From: Cardiocondyla obscurior
Lineage: Eukaryota; Arthropoda; Insecta; Hymenoptera; Formicidae
Length of the DNA stretch: 64,000 nt
Assembly: GCF_019399895.1 (NCBI RefSeq)
Contig: NC_091864.1
Location: 9,712,001-9,776,000 of the forward strand
Reading direction: 5' to 3'
Made by a program: the position numbers and the translations under genes. The notes below the pieces were generated by a model that searched no databases, had not been told where the DNA came from, and was given only the letters and a program-made list of their open reading frames with translations. Position 1 is the first letter of the stretch; the number at the start of each line of letters is the position of its first letter. Shown piece by piece: positions 11,394-26,000 of this stretch.

Positions 11394-14034
11394 CCTCATA
11401 TGCGGCTGGACTAATAACTCGTGAAGTTCTCGAAGATCGGCTCTATCAATATTTCGTATTCCCGAATGCTCCGCCTCCCGAAGGATCTCTTCAACTTCGC
11501 GAGCACGTTGGACCGCATCTGTTTGAGGTGCTCGATATGGTGTTGTTATACGACCTGAGATTCTATCATAAAGCTAAAAATTAAAAGTATTGACGATCAG
11601 TTTTATAAGTTTTGCAATAGTTTTTCATATTAGCATTCATACAAATAATTCGGTATTTGTATATTAAAAAAATCAAAATCATGCATTTATCAAAATATGA
11701 TTAATTACAGTTAAAGAATAAAATTTTTATTTTTTTTTTATTTTTATAAAAATGCTATGGAGTAGTATTTTAATAAATGAGAAGAAAACTTAAAAGTATT
11801 CAAACTTTTCTGTGACGTTTACCTCGTTTTATTTTAAAAAGTATTCTTACAACACAGCAAAAATTCCTAACAAAATCGTAAATATCACATAAACTGAGTC
11901 TGTTAAAAAGGCTGCGAATTAAAAAATTTTAAATTTTGTTGATACATGCATATATTAGAATCGATCATAGTTCTTAAGCGATCCATGAGATGTCCCGATC
12001 ATACCGAAGGCGCGCTCAAATTCGCGACGGCCGGTACCACTTAATTCATTTTAACACATTATCTTCAAACTCGCCGAATTACAACTTTGAGTAATATTTT
12101 CCCTTACACCCTCGTTCGACCAACTAACTACTCACCAGGAGACCCGCGATTTCGAACAAGTCACCGGCTAGCTCGGCGTCGCCGATGAACATCAATTGAC
12201 AGAGATGCATTTTTACGATCGTAAACAATACACATAAGTCTCACCGGACCGTGGGCACGTGTGGCATGGTCCCAGCACGTGGCACGTTCGGGCCACGTGG
12301 CACTTCAAGAACCACCGGAAAACGAGTTTACATTAGTACGCGCGTTGCCGCGGTAGTGCGACCCTTCGAACGTGCGTGGCATGTTGTTTATCGGGATTCC
12401 ACCTCCGGCAGCCATTTTGCAAGCCCGGAGATAGCGCTTGCGTGATTTTCCTCGAAAGGAACGGGGGTGGGTGGGTGGCTCGTTCCCGCGGGATAACCCG
12501 TGGAGGGTTGTCATCCCCTGCGATCGTGAGAGGGCTTACATGGGGTTCGAGAGTGGCTCCGCTCACCGTGGAGGAACTAAAGCTTTACGGTGATGAAGCT
12601 CGACCGCACGAAAAGGGATGCTTTCCACGATAGCCGTCGGCCCGGGGGTTGAAAGGTAACGGTTCAAATATTGCGCGGAAGGAGCTTTACCCACTTTTGA
12701 TAAGAAACGACTCGTTCTGTTTTATCGTACGTGCCACGAGGATACTTTGCTTCTCTTACTCGCAACTGATCGCGTAAATATTTTCTGCTGATAAGAATGA
12801 ACTACGCGAAAGCAACTTGGAACGAGCGAAAAGTTTGAATACCAAAATTTAAGTTTTCTTTATTTCATATAACTCTTTAATCGCCTTATTCTTTCACTTG
12901 ATTGAATAGATTTTTATTATTGCAAAATAATGCAAGAAATACCTCTAAAATTGCTCGTAGTCGATGATCGTCGACGGCATTGAGAACTTCCGCTCGTAAT
13001 AGTCTATCACTTTCCTCTAGGACCTCAATATCGTCCAAGCAATCAACAATTTCGGCTACTGCGCCTGTGACATAAAAAATATGTGAAATATTGATTTTAC
13101 GAAACGTCGTTAATTCATTACTTAAATTATATTTTAAAATATATGCACACATTAGACAGACCAAATTCCGAGATCGTTTGCTTTTGATATACCTGTAGTT
13201 ATCTCGTCATCGCCGACGTCAGAGAAATTGTCGCCATTAGCTTCTGAATACAGAGCGTGCCACTTCGACGAGGAGACAGCTGCCTTTACGGCGTCCTTCA
13301 ATTTTCGCCTGGCATTGAATTTCTTAAGCTCTTCTATAGTGTCACCTAAATGTACACGGGCCGCACCCTTATCGCGATCCTGCAAGTTAAGATCCGTTCA
13401 TTCGCGATAAAATAAGCATGGTTAAACAAGTAATGACCATGCTGTTATCTACAATAACATAACGAGCTGCACATATCAAAGTCGACGGCAAATTATCAGA
13501 TCAATCAAGCGCAAATTAACTGCCTTAAAAAAATATATAAATAAGTAAATAAAAATTCGTTAACAAAGATTTAACAACGTAAGCATCATAGAAAAAAAAA
13601 AAAAAGAAAGCTAAACTGGCGGCGTGACACACAATAATTCTCCTTCCCCGCAATCGGGGCGTATCACGCCGCCATAGAGCAGCGAAAGGCGAGAGATTCT
13701 ACGGGGGTTCGACGAACGTCCAGCCGCATAAAAAAGCCCTAAGCAGCGCGCACCGAGAGAGCGCGGGGTGTACTCTACTATAGTTATTTTCATTAACCGT
13801 CGGAGGCTTCGCTCTCCCGCTATAGCGATCGATAGCCCAGTTGCACGTGTGTTGCACCGAAGAAGTATGGGGGTGACTCCGCGAGTGTTCCTACCTTAGG
13901 TCACTGGCTAACTGTTGCACCACATAGGCATACCCTCGCACCATACGGCGCGCGCATGCCCGCGCACATTCATTGCCGATAATAAGAAGGAACGAGGCCA
14001 CGTGTATTATATATAATAAATATATAATATATAT

Positions 14035-14087
<53 letters not shown>

Positions 14088-17000
14088 GGTAATTATGAAA
14101 AAATAAAACCCGATGTACTATCACCGGCGGTGAAACGGAAGCTGCCACATCGATTATCTCCGTCGGAGGAGTCGTGGCGACGTGACGTAGACCGCCGATC
14201 GTCATCGAACGCCCGCGCGAAAACGGTAATGCAGATCGCACCGCGAGATTTCTCCCAGGCGTTCCGTATGTAGATAAGACCACCGAATCGAAGACGCGAG
14301 ATCCGCGCGATTCCGTGCCACTTACTCTGAGCCACTTGTGGTTGAGGACCTCCTGAATGGTGATCCTATGATTTACGTCGGTCGTGAGCATTCTCTGTAT
14401 AAGGTCTTTCGCCGGCTCGCTAATGGGATCCCAGAGCGCCGTCTCCATCTGCAAATTCAATTAAATGGAAATTATTCGTCGCGCATAATGAAGCACGCGA
14501 GCCCGCGGGCGTTTGCCGCGGGCGTTATTAAAATTCCTCGGCTGTTTCATCCGGATTAGCGACGTGAGAAGCGCCGTGAGATCGTAAGACGCGATCATTA
14601 CCTGTACCCGTCCTCGACAGATCGCATCCCGCAGCCTGTCCCGAGACCCGACGAACGGAAGTGTACCAGTTAGCAGGACATGTAGCAGCACTCCGGCCGA
14701 CCAGACGTCACCGGGCTTCCCATATTGCCGCCGTTGAATCACTTCCGGCGCCATGAAGTGCGGACATCCGACACGACCTGCGCGATCAAGAACGTTGTGA
14801 AAAGGAGCGAAGCGGCTGGATGCGGCCGGCAAAATGGAAGCGAGGCGTGAGCGATTGTTCGGAAACTTCGCAGTCGATCTTCACGTGAAACGGAAACGCG
14901 CTCGCGACAAGCAGACGCGAATTTGTCAGTCGAATAAAGCGCTTGATTTTCCTCTCGATTTTGCGATAGATTACCGTGAACGTTCGCGTATACGTAAAAT
15001 AAATAATCAACGACGTGTACTCGCGTCAAACGCCTAAATGCGCGCGGTACTCTCTTCCATTCTCTCTCTATCAAATCGATCGCCCGCGATGCGAGAATCC
15101 AAACCGCGCTTTTGTTTACCGTTATTATCGGGAACGCTGGATCGACTGGACGTATCGATAATTAATGGCAAGGAACGAACGTGAAATACAAAGGCTACTG
15201 CATTCCTCGAAAACAAATACACCTGTCATAAGGTAGCCGATTCGCCGATATATGCACAAACGTCGTTCACGGACGATAACCAGCGTGCTAACTTACTTAC
15301 TTTCAACAATCTATATTTATTAAGAATCGGTAAATGACACAGAAAGCGGCACGAGAGGAAATGTAGGTCACTGCACATTGAAAAGTGTACATGGGAAAGA
15401 TGAGATGATTGAAGCTATGAAGCAGAGACGACATAATTGCGTTCGAGAGTATGTATATCGTTGAATATTTTAAAAATTATCGTCAAGTCATCTCAGTTTT
15501 AAATATACAATGAGCCTATCGCTAAATTTAATACGAAATACGTAGAACGTAGATTGATTTTACATAATACGTAACATACTCGAGTAAAACATTTAAATTT
15601 AAACAAGAAAGAATAGGTGCAAAAATTGATTACTTAATTAACGCAATAGTTTATTTATCGCGATCGGAATAAATAAGCGCAATAATAATATTTCACACAT
15701 ATGTATAATAATCAATCGTTAAATTTAACGTAAAATCTGTAAAACGTTGGTTAATTTTACGTATAACAATATACTTGAGTAAAATATTAAATCAAGAAAA
15801 TAGTGCCGGTGCAGAAACTGATTACTTATTAATGTAATTGTTTACGTGCCGTAAACGGATTGAATAAACGTAACGTTTAATACTTAAGAAACGCAAACGA
15901 TATGCAATGTTTCGTGGTGCCATAACCGGGTGCCAAAATACATACATACACATATGTATACATATTTAAAAACGAATTTTCGTGCATATGAACGGCATGC
16001 AGAATTTATATCATTTTCGTACGCAAACTTAATGACGAAGAAAATAAAATTAAAATTAAAATCATTGTCAATAACATTTTATTATTAAAACATTATTTGT
16101 GATATTTATCGCTGCGTTAGGCGTAGCTACTTGCCTGCCATTGCGTCATTTTAATTGCTCGCTTTTTAACAAAAGTAATTAGTTGTACAACGAAGCGACA
16201 AGTTAATAACATGCATTTTACGCAAGTAATTTCGAGATGCAGTACGATACGAGCGGTCTGGGAAATTTCCGACAATTTTCAGCAGAAATATTTATTTCGT
16301 GAAAAACACGTTACGTATGGCCGTAACGATGCAAACTAACGCACAATAATGGACGTTATAAAAACAACGTTAGATTAATCGGCTCTAAAATCATCTTCGA
16401 AATGTTTCTTGTGAAAAACTCACATACTTATGTGCACTTCTTATGTTTCTCGTTCCATTTGGTCGATTTATCGTGTACTTTGGTTTCTCCATTTAAGACT
16501 TGAAAATATCGATATTGTTTTACACCTACGTCGAATAAATTTTCTTACCGGACTCTATTAAAACTCAAAATCGAATATTTACAACAAGTCCAAAACGTGG
16601 TTGATCTGATCTCGTTGGATACTTTTACTCTTTGAGAGCGCCGTCTAAATTATCGAGTTTCATCATAAAAGAAAATAAAAGCACTATTTATATCATGTTT
16701 TTTCTCTCTTTAGCAGAAGTGATGTTTTCACAATAAATGGCTCGTCACGATGGTGCAATAAATAATTGCGTAAAATGTCAGTTTGAGATTGTGCGTGATT
16801 ACATCACGACGGCAATCCATTGTTGGAAAATATGATTTTTCGTAAAGAGAGCTATCACCGCGAAAGCTCCAAACGTGGTTTAATTAAAATTCGTACAGCT
16901 GAAACTGTTTCTGACTTTATCAGCTGCGCATGTTTGATCGCGAAAAATTCTGCACACTTAATTCTCTTTTTACAGTAAAAAAAGCATCACGTTTTTATTT

Positions 17001-20000
17001 TTTAAACCACGCGAAAAGAGAGCTGAATGTATTTTTTTTCGCGTCTGGCTTTTTTACTGTGTAAATAAATATACGATTCGCAACACAAAATGATGTTCTC
17101 TGCCGCGACAACTAGTTTCAATTTGTCATCGATAAGTGATGAAAGACAAACATAAAGCGACATAGAAATAGACAAACACACGCAGACACAGGCAAGTCTA
17201 CCGCTACGAACAATGACGACATAAACAGGCCCAAATAACTCGGGCAATTAGATCACTAGATCCAGATATGGATATACCGATGAGGGGTTTGTTGCGCGTA
17301 ATTAAATTATAATGATCACGAAGCGAGAAGAGAGAACAAATCGAAAGTAACAAATATCTCCGTTCGGAATTAATAATCCGTTCGTTATTAAAATATAAAG
17401 TACATTATATCGATAATAAATATCAAATAATTTGGCCGATTTAACGATTGCATTTGCCGATTGCTATAATAGTAAATGTGACGTATAATGCACTGAATAA
17501 TTCACACAGAACCGTTTAAATTATTTAAATGCATTACATACATAAGATAAAGTTGATTCGCTTTTGTATTTTTCGATTTTTTTTTTAACATAACACAATT
17601 TATTTTACTGAATTTTAAACCCATTGATTTGAACACGTGCATTAATAATTACGTGTTATTTATTACAATAATTTAACTAACCATCGTTCAAAATGTATAG
17701 TCGTAATTGCGTTATGGAAACCAATGTCGGTTTAAGCAACTCGATCAGAAACTGATACGCGTTATGAACGTACTCGTAAGCCGCAGAGTAAATTCGGTCA
17801 CCGTCCAATTCGGTTATTGCTGATAACATGTCCGTGTTTGATTTCTATACTTTCAACATCTTTTTTTAAATAAAAAATAAAAAAATTTTTACGTTTATTC
17901 GAGAGGTTCTCTTACTTTCGGCTAGATTGTTCAGCAGTAACGATCTCCTATTTCCAACTCCAAAAAAAAAAGAGAGAACAAAAAAAATTAAAAATATAAA
18001 AAACAAACGTTAAATTTTATGAAAATTTTACATTTACGTATGTCGACAAAAAGAAATTATTTGCCGTTAAAATAAATTAATGACGTCACAACGAACCCTT
18101 CAGTTTCGCCAAGGACTCATCCCAATCTTACAACGGTGAAGCAGCGCTCTTATCATTCGCGCAAAAATCAGACACGCGGACGACAGGAAGTAGGAACAGT
18201 GTAAAAGGGGAAGCAGTCGTTTCCCTCGCTTCCCCTTGGCAACAAATATCTGTTACTACGCGACCTCCACAATATCACAGGAATACTGCTACCGCACGTA
18301 GAGGGAGTGTCTATACAGACACTACGCGTTCTCAAACTAACATAACTACACCACACGGGGGGGTAGAACGTCCACCATCCCTCAAACGAGGGTAATCACG
18401 AAACTGAGCTGATCGATCGCTCGACAATTACGGAATTCTACGCGTGCTTCGTCCACGAAAATGAACCCCGAGCAGTTTCGCGCTGGGATTCGCCAAATTC
18501 ACGATTCACTTATCATATGAATCTTTTCTCCTCCGTACAAGATACTCCGCGGAGAGCAGCTCGATCTATACGTCGACAGCGGCTGGATAAAGCTATCGTT
18601 TCAGAGAAATAAATTCAAATATCCTCTTGATTTTCAAGACGATTTTCTCTCATCCATGTAATTTCTCTTTTATTCGATATCTCTTAAAATATATGCATAG
18701 ATTTGAGCCGGTTATACGGAACATCCTGTACATGTCTGATCTCGTCAATGATGGAAATAGGTCAGAATACTTTACGATCGCAGTATCGCACGGGGACCCG
18801 AAAGCTACGTTTAGAGTCGCGGAAAGAAATCTTTCCAGGGCAATTTTTTTTTTTGTTTCTACCCCCGATTGTGGTAAATTAGGCGTTATGCAGATTTGGC
18901 AGGCATGTGGATACCGATATTGTCTTCCGTGTCGCTCACTAGCGAATCCTCGGCGTCGGTCAGGTCCTCGAAAGGGAAATTGCAGCTCGAAGAGATCAGG
19001 CCTATCGAAAGAACATAGAGAGAAAGGAGAAGGATTGTTATCAGCACGGTAATATCGATTCGCCGGCGTTTTCGCGGGCGACAAGACTTTCTCATTGTCA
19101 ATCGCCGTTATCCGTGGAGGAAGACCGACCTGTGGCCGTTGCTTTTGTTTAAGGAACCGAACCTGCGCGTGTCAAGGATCGATCGACCTGAGGAGCCGAC
19201 TTAATCGTTAATCAACGCAAATCTCTGGTGGTGATAGTGTGTGTGAGTCTATTGGTATACAAAATGTCGAGCTCGCGACGCGCTACCACGACGTTTGTTT
19301 CAGTTTATTTTGTATTGTACGGTAAATTGGGTGGTCGGCGTATCTGTTTTATCTGTTGGTATAAAACTGTACAAAGTCAATTTAGCTTGCTTTAATTCGT
19401 TCGTTTTGCATCTCCGCGTGAAACGACAAATCAACGGGTATCTTGCGAAGTTCTCGATTAATCACCTACTTTCGCCGACACGAGATTTTGCGGTGATTGT
19501 CCCCAGAAGAACAAAACACGTATACGTAAAAATAATTTTGCGACGATGACTGTTAAAGATAATATATCACTTATAGATGAACGATCTTCGATTTTCTTCT
19601 CGTAAAGTTTAAACGTCTGTCTCATTTCGCTTCAGATATACGTATAAACGAAAATTTAATTATCTCAAACAACGTTAACAGAAACACTTGATAAGTAGTT
19701 TTATGTACAAACCGGGGGTGATATCTTTTAACGAATCCACATTCGTGAACGAAAAATAAATGTGCGTGTGCATATTAATTATATTAAATAGAACGTTAAT
19801 ATTTAATATATTAATATGTCAAATATTAGCCAAGTCATTAATGAGTTAGCCAAGTCAGTGAATATTTGAACCTCGTAAAGCAAGCAAGCAAGCGGTGGCA
19901 GCTTTCTAGAGTACGTGATAGTGACAGTAACAGAGGAGTACACGGAATTACGGGTGAAAATGTGACATAATATAATAATATGTGTGGATCAGTGTGTACG

Positions 20001-20002
20001 TG

Positions 20003-20067
<65 letters not shown>

Positions 20068-23000
20068 GCGTGAGATGAGACAAGACTCCTGCGAAAGTAA
20101 TGATTAAAGGTTAGATCAGGCTTACCCTCGCTGTCGGCCTTCAAGTAGAGCTGCCCCTTTGGGCTCAGACACTGCCGATACTCGGTCGTGTAACATGCTG
20201 TATTCATCCAAACGAAATTTCACGTTATCAGTGTGCAATGCAGACGCGCGTTTCTCGCTGCCTAATCCGCGGAAGCTCTACAGTCGGTGTTCGCAGTCCA
20301 TTCTTATGCTTAAAATCATCCTAAGTACAATCGCGTGTGGCAAACCGACCGCAGAGAGCCGTATTAGCGTCTTTAAGACATTACTTAGAATAATTTTGAA
20401 ATAAAAATGGACTACGAACATCGGACCTGTAATTGTAAATTGCGTACTTTTTTTTTCCTCTCCTTTTCCCCTTTCGCGTTACTCGATACATGACGGTGTT
20501 GCGCGCGTAGCCGGGAATGAAACAGCCTGGCGCGAAATAAGCATGATGGAGCGTTAAGAGAGACGTCGCGCGGTGGCGTTATGCGTATTTAATCACGCTG
20601 TCGGGAACTTTTTGCCTAAGGCGACTGGGTAATCCCGGCGACTCGCGCTGTCTCGCTCGCGAAGCTCATATATGTAAAAAGTTGCGCGTCCCAGTTTACA
20701 CAACGGTTTTCCAGTCAATCTCCGGCCTATGTGTTTGTAGCGCCCGCTGGTCTACTCGCGGAATGCCAGATTAGTTTTGAACTCGGGAAAAGCGGCGGGA
20801 GTTGGAAGAGATTAATATCTGACTTGGTATAATATCGTAGCGTCTTAGCAGAACGAGGAGGCAATTAACCCTGTATAGCCGACCTAAGTTCTTATCGCTA
20901 TTAAACTCTATCATCGATCGACGAGAACCTTTTCATCCCCATCGTAGAAGTGTGTACGGTGTTAAGTGTCGCACTATAACGCCGACAAATATTATTATGT
21001 ACTCTTTTCAAGGGAAAATTTCGACGTAATTCTAGTAATTTTAGTTAGAATGATAATCCTGCTTTATCATTATTTATTTAGAGTAATCCCGGCGCTGTTC
21101 TATATCTTTTAAACGCATGCTCTGTTAAGCGGTCTATCTTTGATTAAATATTAATTAATTACGACTGAATGTTAAGTATAAATAACGAATGTAAGAAGTC
21201 AACGGACAAGGTGTGTTCAGTCAACAGCTCTTAACGGCGGCGCTATTGTCATTATAATAGCGATAATGGAATTTTAATATCGATTGTCAATACTAGCATA
21301 ACGCAATTATGCGGGAGATATTGGTAATTATGGCGGAATATGATTTCCGTCATGATGAAAGACGCTTCTTTAATATCGCATGGCCACAGACGAAATAAAT
21401 CGCTCGGAGACGCACAGCAACAATAATTGCGATGGTCACGCAAAGGAAGTCTAAAATTAGTCCAAGACAGTCTATGTATCTACGAGTGTCGCTAACAGCA
21501 AGAGCATCTACAAATGGAACCATGCGATATCGAAGCAGCGAAAGATTGTAACAAAAAAAATTAGAAAAAAAATGCATAGACACCAATTGATTGCGGCTGA
21601 TCAGAAAAGAGAGCGTCGCGATTGCCGGTGGGGGAAGAAAAATCCGATAAAAGCTGTTGCATTGTGCACATCGAACACCGAGAAATTTTTCGAATGTGAT
21701 TTGCCAATCATCGACCAAGCCAGCCAATAATCGCAGAGTAGGGCATTCAAAAGAGAGACGATACAAAAACACCAAGTGTCTTTGAAGTGACACTTGATGA
21801 GAGCCAGGAACACATTATATCGGTACGAAAAAAAAAAAAAAAAAGAAAGAAAGAAAACAAGTAGGAAGGAGATAAAAATTTATATTGCAAACTCTGAGGA
21901 GACAATATTCAATGCATCTTTCGTAAATTTTTCGCCGTCGTTCTGTAATATATCAACGATACGCGGAGTTAAAAAATTTTTGTAACATGGCGCTGCGTGT
22001 TATTAGATTTTTGGACTAACTTTATTTCCCTAGTGAGCCTTGATCTCTCGTAATCCATTAATCTTAAAAAAAAAAAAAAGGGGGGAAAATTAATACGAGA
22101 GAACGTCACTATAGCACGACAAAAGAAATGAGTTAAACACGTGTAAGCGATATATTATAAAATAATTTAATAATTTGAAATGTACATTATGCGCATAATG
22201 CAATCGCTTAATTTTATTTAATTGCTACGAAGAAATCGTAAACAAATCAGTATTTTATATAGAGATCTGAAGTAAATTTTAATTTTCTTTTATTCACTTG
22301 AAAAAGGAATTTCCTCTTTAATTAAAAAAAAAAGTTGATAATTTATGAAATATATATTGATACATATTACGTTAAGCTACTCAATAATTCTAAATGTGTT
22401 TTCACATTTATAGCCGAGGAATAATTTGATACGCAAAATTCAATTTGCACATATAATATATAAGCAGAAGCTTGACTCAATTAATACTATAAAAGAGTTT
22501 AACTAATTAATGTAAAATTAATGTATAATCTGGTGACGGATAATATAGATCGCTTCGTGTTTACTGATAAATAGCTTTGAAGGTATACATATGGATATAC
22601 GAGCATTGAACAGTACCTCTCAGCTAGTTTGTTGGTAGAAATAAGCGTATAATTACGTGTAAATGTACTTTACGTTAGCGCACATTTTGCTAAATGTAAA
22701 AGTAATGTCGGCGTCAAGTCAGACGAAATTCAAGAAATAATCTCTTTTTGAGTCTAGATTTTTCCTGTGAAATTTAACAAGTTGCGTACGACGTTTAAAC
22801 GTGCACTGCACGTAATAAATTTTTGTTAAGAATTACTTAAATATCATTCCGTTCTGCGGCAAACAAAAGCAGAACGAAAATTGCGATATTAATCACAGGA
22901 GTGCGACACATTATAAATACTTCGGGATGCAATTTTCATATTGCGCCGTCTAATAATGTCACTGCCGTCCTATTTTCGCCTCTCTTCTAACGCCGACACC

Positions 23001-26000
23001 ACTTAAAAATATTATGAAAAATTTAGTAATCTTAATGCTGTCGCTAAAAGCGGCACGACGTCAGCTCCCGCGGACTATGCCATAATAAAAGAGAACGCGA
23101 AGTGGTTAGAGCATTTGCACGGTTCATGTAAATTTTCTTCTTTGCACCTTGACGATTTTACACTTCAATCCGAATGAATTTTCACTTTTACGACTTGATC
23201 GATAGGTATGCCCTGTTCAACATTAGAATAACAAAAAGTCCTGATTCACTTATCGAAAAGCAATCAATATCTTCAAGTATTTCAAGTCCAATTAAATTCC
23301 GATATGCGGCAATTAATATTCACGGAAAAAGGAGATAAAAATTAGAAAGGAAATTAATTTAAAAACGCTTAATGACGTTACGAAAGTGCTGTGGCCACCT
23401 TCTTGTGTTTAATATTTCAAATTTTTATATTTGCAAGAATAATTTTTAATGTAATAATTTTACGTCAAATCCACGAACCTGTTTTACCTTAATTAAAATT
23501 AGCAAGTGTATGCATTTGAATAATTACGAAATTGTCATTTTTTAAGGCGATAGTTACTTTTACACGGTAAAACATGTTTGTATGCTTTACATACAAGGAA
23601 TACAAATAAAAGCTAAAAAAAAAGTGTCATTAGCGAAGGGTCAAGCGTCTCAGAGCTGAGGTCGCGCGCCTTTGAATCTCAGTGCCGCGTGAAATAGATC
23701 GCGTAAAGAAAACATAAGTGAATTGCAGGAAAATATGAACTTACCAACGCCGTTAGACTGTGATGTTGGAAGTTGCACGGCGACGCCGAAACCGCGCAGC
23801 TTCACCGGGGCGGAATTTTCCTTGCCGGCTAGGAGGGCGCACTGCGGCTTCAGGTCACGATGAATAATGTCATTCTCGTGGCAGTAACGCAATGCCTCGA
23901 GGATTTGTCGCATGTAGTGACTGTAAAAGAAAATGCCGTTTTCTTAGGCACCGGCGCTCTTGTTCGCGTCTGTTCGTTACGAGCCTCATGACAACATGCC
24001 GAGGCGACAGAAATCCTTTTTTCAACGCAAATAATCGCGCAACGCATAGCTTCACTGATGATAATTGCTTCCCATTAACATCAAAGTCCGAATAATTTTT
24101 ACTTACGTTATTCTATTTACTTTCAACATTTATTAAACAAACAAAGACAAAATGACATCACAAGTGAGAATTATCCGAGCTTTCGTGTGGAAAACAGCAA
24201 ATGTCACGTTTGTTATTCAATCAGAATTTACATAGAGCTATTAAAACGTACCCGTTACTCGTGTATCTAATAATTTTTCAGCATAAAAATTACATAAACC
24301 TTGTTCAGGAAATAGAGAATCGGAGCGTATAAATATAAATTTAAATCTAAAATTTAATTTAGAAAAAAAGTGCAAGTAGACTGCAGTAATAAAATGTTAT
24401 AAATTTAACTGCGTTTAGTTACTGCGTAAAATAGACTCGAGCAAACAGCCGTGTTACTTTGATTTAATCAATAAAATGCATTTTAAAGTACGTGATATTT
24501 TTCATGCAGTCGTACGTAGCGTAAAACCCTTGCTAAATGACTCTTGACATTATCAAGTATTTTTTACCGAGTACGCAAAAAAGGAATGTGGTCTAAAATA
24601 AAAACGAGATATCGACTGCACCGCCGGAAGATGATGCAAAATATGAAATACCGCGTGTACAAGAACGATGCAGCTATTTACTGTATTCGTTGCACTTTCA
24701 TCGTATTAATCAGAATCCGACGCGATCTCTCGACCATATTACGCGACATACGTGGTGAATGCGTCACGTTTGAGCGTCTGATACGCGATATTATATAATA
24801 TAAAGTGTCGTTGACGCTGAGGAGATTGAGTAGCAGGAAAATGTATTTCTCGTAACAGAGGGAAGTAAAGACTTGAAAAAGATTCATGTCCGGATTTACG
24901 TCCGAATCCTCTGAAGATAAACGTGTGTAGTTTCCAAGTACATCTAAACGCGTCAATCAAACGTTTGCGACATATACATACATTTCAATCTTTTTTTCTT
25001 TCTTTTTTTTTTATGAAGCATTATCTGACGATTTTTGGCGATCCTCTGTTGTTGCAATTATTTTAGTATATCTCAGCTAATTATCTGGTAACTATCAATA
25101 TCGAAGACATAAGACATATTTGTAGCGAGTTTTAATAGGGTCTTTTCGAGGCGAAGACTACCGCCACTTCGAGCGTGGCATAAACGGGTATAGCGAATCT
25201 AATGGATCGCAGTCAAGGATTTATCGAGACAGGGATTTATTACGCTCCGGGGAGACTCTCGGGAGAGAGAGAGAATCCGTTTGCATTATATCGAGGTGTA
25301 ACACACAGAAGGTAATCACATTTCAGTACGCCGAGTTCCGAGCGGCTCGGCGAGAACAATTAATTTATCAAACTTCGCTCTTCTTAATGCGTGTCGCCTT
25401 AACGAAATTGATATCAATTGTTTAAAGTAAATTTCACCTGAGATTTGCACAAAAAGCATTTAACGCCGCTGCCACTCGGAGCCACTGATTGTATTTAAAA
25501 GTTTAAAAAAAAAAGTTTAAAAAAAAAGAGGAAAAAGAATAATGTAGGATGTGTTGTTTATTCATGCGGCATGATCCCAGCGTATTATGCAGCCGAAGTG
25601 AACGATGCCTCGGCTTTAGATAAAGTTTAAATAGATGTACTGTCTGCGGCGGATTTGCGATGTTCGCGTGGCGTACTTATTGCGCGATGATAGATATAAC
25701 GAATGTTCTTACCTAGCAACTGCCTCGCTGTACACGAATCCAGCGGTTGCTCGTCTTACGACCTCGAAGCATAAATCCGAGCCGTCCATACTGAAAGAGA
25801 GGCACGGAATATTGAAGCAGAAATATCCAGCGATGCGGTAAACGGATGTGTTTTAATTTAAATATTTTTCCACGATTTCCCATTTGGTTAGCTACTCAAT
25901 GCTAATCGTTAAAGACGTTTATTAATATACTTGAATTATTAAAATGTATTTATTTGCACGTATAATCGCAATATATAAGAAAGCCGCAAAAGATTATTGA

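Noticed and set aside
18650..19140. Alternative minus-strand frame open for about 160 codons over the small membrane-protein ORF
   Set aside because: Its phase does not match the upstream donor and its product has no recognisable content, whereas the overlapping frame gives a coherent membrane protein. Dual coding is not supported.
19838..20207. Open frames with long Ile-Tyr repeats (also near 13.9-14.1, 34.5 and 63.8 kb)
   Set aside because: They are translations of (TA)n microsatellites.
21350..21793. 147-codon minus-strand frame with hydrophobic stretches, reminiscent of a chemoreceptor fragment
   Set aside because: No receptor signature motif, no flanking exons, and hydrophobic translations are common in AT-rich DNA. 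Kept only as a remark in the intron entry.
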